In this document: positions 1-7,400 of the stretch, piece after piece | How positions within the stretch are numbered: position 1 is the first letter of the stretch | Layout of the letters: every line of letters starts with the position of its first letter | IMG/VR virus record: IMGVR_UViG_3300045541_000152 | Span: 1-34,656 of that record | From: a virus | Direction: 5' to 3' (one strand) | DNA length: 34,656 bases | Notes under the pieces: model-generated | Told to the model about the DNA's origin: nothing | Database searches by the model: none | The model's input: the letters and a program-made list of their open reading frames with translations, nothing else | Made by a program: the position numbers and the translations under genes

Positions 1-218
1 CACCGGCTGTGCCCACGCCCACACCGGCTGTGCCCACGCCCACACCGGCTGTGCCCACGCCCACACCGGCTGTGCCCACGCCCACACCGGCTGTGCCCAC
101 GCCCACACCGGCTGTGCCCACGCCCACGCCCACACCGGCTGTGCCCACGCCCACGCCCACGCCCACGCCCACGCCCACGCCCACGCCCACGCCCACGCCC
201 ACGCCCACGCCCACGCCT
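1..218 (+). repeat. 21-bp and 6-bp tandem repeats coding Pro-Thr linker
   Basis: A 21-bp unit (one Val-Pro-Thr-Pro-Thr-Pro-Ala block) repeats about six times, then collapses to a run of the 6-bp unit cccacg. All changes are multiples of 3 bp, so the frame is kept. The array continues off the left edge, so its full length is unknown and copy number may be mis-assembled. Confidence 0.95.
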
Positions 219-1052
219 TCCGACGCGGTGGATAAAGCGCTGGCGGCTCTGGCTGCCAGCACGGGCCAGCAGTTTGGCGACGTGAATGCGCGCATTGCTG
301 AGCTCCAGCGGCAAGGGATGAGTCAGGCGGAGGCCACCAACCGTGCGTTGGCTGAGCTCGCGCAAGGGCAAGCTGGGCTTGGCCGGCAAGTGGGCGACGT
401 AGACAAGCGCATTGCTGAGCTCCAGCGGCAAGGGATGAGTCAGGCGGAGGCCACCAACCGTGCGTTGGCTGAGCTCGCGCAAGGGCAAGCTGGGTTGGGA
501 CAGCAGATCGGCCAGATGCAAACCGACTTCAATGCCCGGGTTGTGGAGCTGATGCGCCAAGGACAGGGCTACCAAGATGCCAACCTGAAAGCACAAGAGG
601 AGCTCAGGCAAGGCCAAGCTGGGCTTGGCCGGCAAGTGGGCGATGTGGACAGACGCGTTGCCGATCTGGTCAAGCAAGGCCAATCGCAACAAGAGGCCAC
701 AAGCCAAGCGCTGCGCGAGCTGGCCACCGGCCAGACTGGGCTGGGCCAGCAGATCGGGCAGGTCGGACAGCAAGTAGGCCAGCTGGGCACACAGCTTGGC
801 ACCACCCAGCAGCAGGTGCAGCAAGCGCAGCGGCAAGCCAACATGGGCACCCTGCTCGGGCTGCTTGGTGGGTTCGGTGGCCGACAGGCGCCTGCGCCCG
901 CCCCGGCACCCACACCGCTTGCTAACATCGGATATGTTTACGACATCGGCGGGAGAAGTATTTTTGCCAACCCGCAACAAGAAAAAGCCTTCGTCACACC
1001 TTACGCGGAAGGTGGCACTGTCGAAGACCTGATGAAGATTTTGAAAGGATAA
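3..1052 (+). CDS. Repeat-rich virion/fibre-like protein, 5' end cut by window edge
   Basis: The reading frame is open from the left edge, so the true start lies outside; a GTG at 9 is inside the repeat and is unlikely to be the start. The visible part has three zones. First comes a Pro-Thr-Ala-Val linker of seven-residue units that decays into Pro-Thr pairs. Next come about 39-residue Gln/Ala-rich repeats that look coiled-coil forming, each with 'ELQRQG', 'QAEATNRAL' and 'GQAGLG' segments; two are identical over 87 bp. The short C-terminal end has a 'YAEGGTVEDL' stretch like the GG motifs of the next genes. I read it as a fibre-like or internal structural protein. No enzyme motif is seen. It is followed 3 nt later by the next gene. 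Confidence 0.7.
   Translation, partial: PAVPTPTPAVPTPTPAVPTPTPAVPTPTPAVPTPTPAVPTPTPTPAVPTPTPTPTPTPTPTPTPTPTPTPTPSDAVDKALAALAASTGQQFGDVNARIAELQRQGMSQAEATNRALAELAQGQAGLGRQVGDVDKRIAELQRQGMSQAEATNRALAELAQGQAGLGQQIGQMQTDFNARVVELMRQGQGYQDANLKAQEELRQGQAGLGRQVGDVDRRVADLVKQGQSQQEATSQALRELATGQTGLGQQIGQVGQQVGQLGTQLGTTQQQVQQAQRQANMGTLLGLLGGFGGRQAPAPAPAPTPLANIGYVYDIGGRSIFANPQQEKAFVTPYAEGGTVEDLMKILKG
291..494 (+). repeat. 87-bp direct duplication, 117-bp period
   Basis: Positions 291-377 and 408-494 look identical base for base, offset by 117 bp (39 codons). They encode two successive helical repeat units of the fibre-like protein. Identity at synonymous positions points to a recent duplication; diverged relatives of the unit follow at about 510-760. 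Confidence 0.9.
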
Positions 1053-1055
1053 GCC

Positions 1056-1886
1056 GTGGCTGACTCATACATGTACGGTAGTGACGTTGTCGACTACTAC
1101 ACACCGACCACCGACTACGGCGATGAGAGCCCGGGCGGAGGCTATTACGGCAGCGATCTTGTAGACGGGCCGACCATTACGGACCTGACATACGGCGGCC
1201 CCGGTTTTCTTGAAAACTTGTTTTCGGGCAACTTTGGCAAAGCTGGGCAGCAGGCGTTAAGCGGGCTTGGCAGCCTATCTTCAGACGCGCTTAAAAAATT
1301 GCTGTACGACAAGGACGACAAGCTCGACATGAAAAAGCTCGCCACCATCGGCGGCGGGCTGGCTGGGCTGCTGGGCACCATGGGCCAGAAGCAAGAGAAG
1401 GTGGGATACCAAGGGCAGATTCCCGTGCTGTCCGCAGTGCGCGAGCGCGTGCCGCAGGCTGCCTCGACCCGGCCCGGTGCTGGAGGACGGCGGTATTTCG
1501 CAGACACGCGGTTTGTGGCCCCTGACCAAGCTGCCGCAGCACAAGCTGCCGCTGCCCAACAAGCGGCTGGACTGGCCCAGCTCAATGCTGCCCGAGCGCA
1601 GCAAGGCTACGCCGCAGGCGGCATTGCCAGCAGTGGGTATTATCTGGGCGGCGAGACAGACGGCATGGCAGATGAAGTGCCTGCCAACATCGACGGCAAA
1701 CAACCCGCTAAACTTAGCGATGGCGAATTTGTTATCCCAGCAGACGTAGTAAGCCACTTAGGTAATGGCAACTCTGAAGCTGGTGCGAAGCGGCTGTACG
1801 AGATGATGGACCGTATCCGCAAAGCGCGCACTGGCACGACCAAACAGGGTCGTCAGATCAACCCCAATAAACTTCTTCCTAAGTGA
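1056..1886 (+). CDS. Putative virion structural protein (GG-motif family)
   Basis: A 276-residue protein starting at GTG, supported by AAAGGA about 8 nt upstream and by the stop of the previous gene 3 nt before. The N-terminus is Tyr/Gly/Asp rich ('YGSDVVDYYTP'). A Gly-rich hydrophobic patch follows near residues 98-108, then an Ala/Gln-rich stretch (about 160-185). The C-terminus has 'LSDGEFVIPADVV' and 'LGNGNSEAGAKRLYEMM', a pattern I know from uncultured marine and freshwater podovirus structural proteins placed just upstream of the large internal protein. No catalytic motif. Position among the late genes supports a virion role. Confidence 0.65.
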   Translation: MADSYMYGSDVVDYYTPTTDYGDESPGGGYYGSDLVDGPTITDLTYGGPGFLENLFSGNFGKAGQQALSGLGSLSSDALKKLLYDKDDKLDMKKLATIGGGLAGLLGTMGQKQEKVGYQGQIPVLSAVRERVPQAASTRPGAGGRRYFADTRFVAPDQAAAAQAAAAQQAAGLAQLNAARAQQGYAAGGIASSGYYLGGETDGMADEVPANIDGKQPAKLSDGEFVIPADVVSHLGNGNSEAGAKRLYEMMDRIRKARTGTTKQGRQINPNKLLPK

Positions 1887-1893
1887 GCTGAAT

Positions 1894-2892
1894 ATGACTA
1901 CGCCCACATCTCCCGGCACCACATCGACCGGCACCACCACACAACTGCCCATCGGCACCGAATCCTCGCTGTCGAACTGGGTCGGCCCGTACGTTACGAA
2001 CATGCTTGGCAAAGGCCAAGCGCTGGCTAGCACGCCGTATCAGGCGTACGAGGGTGCGCTGACCGCAGGCCCGAGTGCCCTGCAAAGCCAAGCATTCCAA
2101 GGGCTGGCCGGTCTGACCACACCCACCGGCATCGGTGCTGCTGAACAACGCACCGCCCAGCTTGGGCAGCAGATGGGCGGCTTGGGCTACACGCCCACGA
2201 CCTTTACGTCGGATACCTTTACGCCTGCTGCGGCCCAGCAGTACATGAACCCGTATCTGCAAGCATCGCTTGACCCGCAGATTGCCGAGGCTCGCCGTCA
2301 GGCCGAGATTCAGCGCGTGCAACAGGCGGGCAGGCTGACACAGGCGGGTGCGTTTGGCGGCTCTCGACAGGCGATCATGGAATCTGAGCTTGCTCGCAAC
2401 CTCGGGCAGAACTTGGCCAACATCACTGGCCAAGGCTACAACACGGCCTACCAGCAGGCCGCACAGAACTTCCAAGCCGACCAGCAGCGCCGTGCCGCAG
2501 CTCAGCAAGCCTCAGAACAGAGCCGTCAGTTTGGTGCGGGCTTCGGCATGCAAGGGCTGCAAGGCGCACTGGGTGCCGCACAACAACAAGCGCAGCTCGC
2601 GGGCATGGGCCAGCAGTACGGGCTGGGTAACCTGCAAGCGCAGTTGACTGCGGGCAATCTCCAGCGCGACATCACCAGCCAAGGGCTGGCTGCCGAGAAA
2701 GCGCAGTTTGAAGAAGAACGCGACTTCCCGTACAAGCAGGTGCAGTACCAACAGTCGCTGCTGCAAGGGTTGCCGCTCGCTGCGCAGACCACAACTTACC
2801 AGCAGCCGAGCTTGCTGCAAGAAATTACGGGCGGTGCGACAGGCATCCGCCAACTGTATGACATGCTGTTTGGCGCTGGCGCTAACAAGTAA
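1894..2892 (+). CDS. Putative virion structural protein, Gln/Ala-rich
   Basis: A 332-residue protein, ATG start 7 nt after the previous stop. The middle part has 'YMNPYLQASLDPQI', then 'GAFGGSRQAIMESEL' and long Gln/Ala-rich helices (residues about 180-260). This layout recurs in podovirus-like environmental phages in the cluster before the giant internal virion protein; that comparison is from memory. The C-terminal end ('GATGIRQLYDMLFG') looks like a short amphipathic helix. It could be an internal head protein, a scaffold or a tail-tube component; the sequence does not decide. Confidence 0.6.
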   Translation: MTTPTSPGTTSTGTTTQLPIGTESSLSNWVGPYVTNMLGKGQALASTPYQAYEGALTAGPSALQSQAFQGLAGLTTPTGIGAAEQRTAQLGQQMGGLGYTPTTFTSDTFTPAAAQQYMNPYLQASLDPQIAEARRQAEIQRVQQAGRLTQAGAFGGSRQAIMESELARNLGQNLANITGQGYNTAYQQAAQNFQADQQRRAAAQQASEQSRQFGAGFGMQGLQGALGAAQQQAQLAGMGQQYGLGNLQAQLTAGNLQRDITSQGLAAEKAQFEEERDFPYKQVQYQQSLLQGLPLAAQTTTYQQPSLLQEITGGATGIRQLYDMLFGAGANK

Positions 2893-2901
2893 GGACACCC
2901 C

Positions 2902-4458
2902 ATGATCGACAATGAAATCCAGTCCCGGATGGACGCGTTCCGGGGTAATCCTCAAGCGCTCATGCAGCGCTACGCCCAGAGCCAACAACTGATTGACCTG
3001 CTGGCGCTGCAAAAGCTCAAGTCCGAGAAAGAAGCCGCCGCCCGCCAGATGCAGATGCAAGCCGGCCAAGGCCAGATGCCCACCGTCGCGCAGCAGCGCG
3101 AGCAAGAACTCATGGGCATGGCCAAGCAGGAAGTGGCCCAGCGCGTGGGCCAAGTGGCCCAGCAGCAAGCCAAGCAACAGCAAGAGAACCTCCAGCGCGC
3201 TGCCCAGACGGGCATCGCCCAAGCACCCGCCCCCAACATGATGCCCGCACAAGCGATGGCCTCGGGCGGGATTGTGGCGTTCGCCGATGGTGGAGACACC
3301 GGCATCAAGACAATCGAGCAGCTGCGTAAAGAGTACGACGACGCCCGCGCATCGGGAGACTTTCAAGAAGCCAGCCGGTTATTTAAGGTAATTAAGGCCA
3401 GAGAACAGGCGGCCCCGCGCACTGTCACCGTGCCTGTCGCCGAGATGGGCGGTACGCCTCAGCCCCAAGCCGCACCCGAGACACCCCCCGGCGTGCCGCC
3501 CGGCCAACGACCTGCTGGCCCGCTGCCCCCACCCGGCGGCGCTGGCCTTGGCGCTATTGCCCTGCCCACAGCCCGGCCCGGTGCCATGCCGCCCGGCGCA
3601 CCGCAGGCTGCGCCCACACCCCAAGCCGCCCCCGCGCAGGCACCCGGCGGCCTGCAAGCCGCACTGGAAAAAGGCTTTACCGGCGACATTCAAGCCGCGC
3701 CAGAGGCCGCTGCGACTTCGGCGGAGACTGCCTACGCCAAACGCTTCGACCCGCTGTACCAGAAGCAGCTTGAGCTCCAGCAGCAGGGTATCTCGCAGCT
3801 CCAGCAGCGCATGGCCGAGCAGCCCAAGAAAGACCCCCTGACTGAGTTCCTGCGGGGCATGTCGACCCAGCGCACGCTGGGTATGGCGCTGGGCGCGGGC
3901 GGGGCGGGTATTTCCGCTGCGCAACGTGCGAACTTCGAGCAGCAAGCAGAGTTGCAAAACCAGCTCCAGAAGCTGCGCGAAACCGAAGCGCAAATGCAAG
4001 TGACGCAGGAAACCGCACGCCATGGTGCGGGCAAGGAAGCGGCTAAGACTGCGGCTGATGCACGGAAAGCGGCGATGCAGTCGGGAACGACTTATGCAGT
4101 CGGGATGGAAAATGCCAAGGTTCGTGAGGAAGCCGCGCAGCTTCGTGCGCAGCAGGTTGCTGACCGGGCGCTCATGGCCAAGATGCTGACTCCGGCCCAG
4201 ATCGTTAGTGCAAAAACCAAGGCAACAACTAACGTGACCGCTAGGCTGAAAAACGGCTTAGAAGGAATGGAGCTGCAAGCAAAACTTAAAAATGGCGAAT
4301 TGACTAGAGAAACGCTGGAACACGAAGAGTTTATTAAACTTATTAGCGAAGCGTCGCCTGAGCTAGCTGCTCAGCTGCGGGCTTCCGGTCCCGCCTCCGG
4401 CCCTGCCATTCCGCCCCCGCCTGCTGGCGCTGTGAAACTAATGTCGAAAGGCAACTAA
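2902..4458 (+). CDS. Putative virion structural protein with 'ASGGIVAFADGG' motif
   Basis: A 518-residue protein starting at ATG behind a good AAGGA ribosome site. It has an N-terminal Gln-rich helical region (residues 1-105). A glycine motif 'ASGGIVAFADGG' lies near residues 114-125, followed by a Pro/Ala-rich flexible linker (about 170-255) and a second helical region (about 275-400). The GGIVAFADGG-type motif is common in structural proteins of aquatic podoviruses, where its function is unknown. The stop codon TAA touches the ATG of the giant gene (TAAATG), so the two are probably translated together. Confidence 0.6.
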   Translation: MIDNEIQSRMDAFRGNPQALMQRYAQSQQLIDLLALQKLKSEKEAAARQMQMQAGQGQMPTVAQQREQELMGMAKQEVAQRVGQVAQQQAKQQQENLQRAAQTGIAQAPAPNMMPAQAMASGGIVAFADGGDTGIKTIEQLRKEYDDARASGDFQEASRLFKVIKAREQAAPRTVTVPVAEMGGTPQPQAAPETPPGVPPGQRPAGPLPPPGGAGLGAIALPTARPGAMPPGAPQAAPTPQAAPAQAPGGLQAALEKGFTGDIQAAPEAAATSAETAYAKRFDPLYQKQLELQQQGISQLQQRMAEQPKKDPLTEFLRGMSTQRTLGMALGAGGAGISAAQRANFEQQAELQNQLQKLRETEAQMQVTQETARHGAGKEAAKTAADARKAAMQSGTTYAVGMENAKVREEAAQLRAQQVADRALMAKMLTPAQIVSAKTKATTNVTARLKNGLEGMELQAKLKNGELTRETLEHEEFIKLISEASPELAAQLRASGPASGPAIPPPPAGAVKLMSKGN

Positions 4459-7400
4459 ATGCCCACTTACGCCGTTACAGTCGAAGACGCCCAATATCAA
4501 GTAGACGCCCCGGACGAAAACACGGCGTGGCAGTGGGCGTACATGACGCATCAGCAGCGCCCGGCACCCAAACAGTCCACCGTCCTAAGCGAGCTCAAGC
4601 GCGGGTTCAAGCAGTTCGGGTCTTCCACCCAGACAGGACTTGAAGCGCTTACGTCCCCGGAAGAGGCTGCCAAGGCGGGTGTGGAGCGGGCGCAACGCAT
4701 CGCTGAGGAAGCTGGCGAGGGCGTGTCGTTTGCGCCGGTCAGGGAAGCCTACGAGAAACAGGGCATCTTGTCGGCGCTGGGCGAAGCGGCGTCTCAAGTG
4801 CCGCGGGCGGTGGCGGGCATGTTGCCCGCAGCGGCAGCCACGGTTGCCGGGGGTAAGGCTGGTGCGTTGGCTGGCACGGTAGCGGCCCCGGCGCTGGGGC
4901 CTTTTGGCCCGATGGCGGGCGGTCTGCTGGGTGCGGGTGCTGCGCTGTATGGGTCGATGGCGGGCTCGAACATCGAGCGCCAAGCGCAGGAACAGATGGA
5001 AGCCGGCAAGCCGGTGAGCATCGACAGGCCAGCAGCCTATGGCACAGCGGTGGGGCAGACCGCGCTGGAAGCCGTGGGCACCGGGGCTATCTTGGGCAAG
5101 CGGCTGGTGAAGGGCGTGCTGGGTATCGCTGATGATGCCAAGCTGGCTACAGACCAAGCTCGCCAAGCGCTGATTAAAGAAGCCCAGCGGTCGATGCTGG
5201 GGGCCACAGGCATGGGCGCCGTACGGGGTGCGGCAGAGATTCCGGTTGAGATTGCTCAAGCTGTGCTGGAGCGGGCGCAGGCTGGGCTGGATGTGATGTC
5301 CCCCGAGGCGTATGACGAATACGGCAACACCGTCTATCAAGCGGCGCTGGGTGGTGCCGGACTGGGCGCCCTGACGGGTGTGCCCTCTCGCGGGCAAGCC
5401 CGAGCGGAGCTGGCGCGAATACAGCCAACGCCTGAGCAGACGGCCCGCCAAGAGGCCCAGCAACGCATCCTCGCTGCGCAAGCAGCGCCCAGAGGCTTCA
5501 CCAAAAAAGGCGAAGGCGGCCAAGGCAAGCTCTTCACGCCCGAGGAATTGGAAGGGCTGGAAAAGCCTGAGGAAGCCGAGCTGCCGACTGACCTCGACGC
5601 GATTCAGGAAGAATTCAACAAGCTGGAGCGCCAAGCCCAGACGCCTGAGACACAGGCACGAATGGCAACGCTGGCCCAGCAGTATGAGACGATTAGGGCT
5701 AAGCAGCCTGAAGTACCTGCACCGACACCCGAAGGGCAGATGGAGCTCGGCTTCCCCACAGCAGAAAGCCCGGCAGCTGCGCAGCAAGAGCTCGACCTGC
5801 TGAAGAAGCAGAAGACCCCGGAAGCCCAAGCCCGCAAGGAAGAGCTCAAGGATTTCATCCGCGCTGCGGAAGAACGAGCCCGAGCCGAGGCGCCCAAAGG
5901 CTACACCAAGGAAGGCCAAGGCCTGCTCTTCACGCCCGCCGAGATGCGAGAGTCTGGGCTCAAGCGCATGCGCGAGCCGACAGAGGCTGAGCCCACTGCG
6001 CCTACGCCCGGCCAGCTAAGACAGGCTGGACAGAAACAACTCCCGCTGGTGCCGGCAACCGCCACTGCGGCTCCAGCCCCGGCAGCGGAAGCCCTGCCTC
6101 CAGTGACCGAGCCTGTGCCCGAGCCCACGCTTGCACCCAAGCGCGCGGTGCCGCCGGAACTCCAGCCTGTCATGGACAAACTCACCGCCGCCGGTGTGCG
6201 CCCGGAAGTGCGGGCATGGGCAGAAAAGGGGCAAAACCGTCCGTTCTTGCGTAAGCTGATGGGCATGGCTGACATGGCGCCCGAGGCCGCGCCGCAGGCG
6301 CGCAAGGCGCTCAAACTCAAAGAAGGTTCTGAAAAAGCGGAGATATTCGATGCGCTCTTCCCGACTCCCGGAGTTCCTGCATTTGAACCTGCCCCCGGAA
6401 CAGGTGAGTCTCGCTTGGGCCTACTTGGCCAGCTTGGAGCTGTCACGCCGCCCGCAGCCCCTGCCCCCCGGGCTCGAAAGTCTGTCGGACGTGGAGTGGT
6501 ACCTGCTGGAGGAGTTGCTCCAGCAGCAGCTCCAGCTGAAGGCAAGCCAGCCGCTGCATTAAAGCCCAAAGTCTACCCGTCGCTCCCCCGCGCCGAGCAG
6601 TATTGGAACGACACCGCCGAAGCTGTTGGCGGCAAGAAGAAACCCTTCTCCGAGCTGACGCCCGCGCAGCGTGGTGCGTGGCGCACGGCTGTGCAAGCCG
6701 AGGATGCGCAAACAATTCGTGACGAATACTCCCGGATCGTAGCGGAGGAACCTGAAGCGCCGAAACGCAGCCCCGAGGAAGTTAAGGCTGCACGGAAAAA
6801 AGCACTTGAAGCGGAAGTGCTGGAGACCCGACGGGCGGCACGCCGGGCCAAGGAAACGGGCGAAGAAATGCCCAGCCTCGGCGGCGAGCGCACGCAGCAG
6901 GTGCAGGACTTCGAACAGACGCTGCGCGCAGCGCTCAACAAGTTCGGCCTGAAAGATGTTGGCCTGAAGCTGGTTAAGGGAATGCAAGACGCGGGGTCTT
7001 ACGCGCAGCAGCTTATCAAGATCGCTGCTGACTCAGCCAACCCAATCCGCACACTGCGGCACGAGGCTATCCACGCGCTGCGCGAGCTGGGGTTCTTCAC
7101 CGATGCGCAGTGGCAGTCGCTGTCCAAGATGGCCAAGGACAAGTGGATCGACCAATATCTCAAGCAGCGCAACGTGGACGGCAAGCCGCTGAAGGCTGGC
7201 GAGGAGTCGCGCTACGACGCCTACATGCGCGAGTATGACGGCAACATGGAGAAGATCACCGAGGAAGCAGTGGCCGATGCCTTTGCCGACTTCGATGCGA
7301 CCAAGCCGCCTGCCGGGATGGTTGCTGCACTCGTCGCCAAGCTGCGCAATCTGTTCCAAGCCATCAAGTCTGCGCTGGCCAACGTAGAGTCACCGGAACA

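Noticed and set aside
4585-5919. Long minus-strand frame (444 codons) inside the giant gene
   Set aside because: Antisense shadow of the Ala/Pro/Glu-rich coding region; high GC keeps such frames open.
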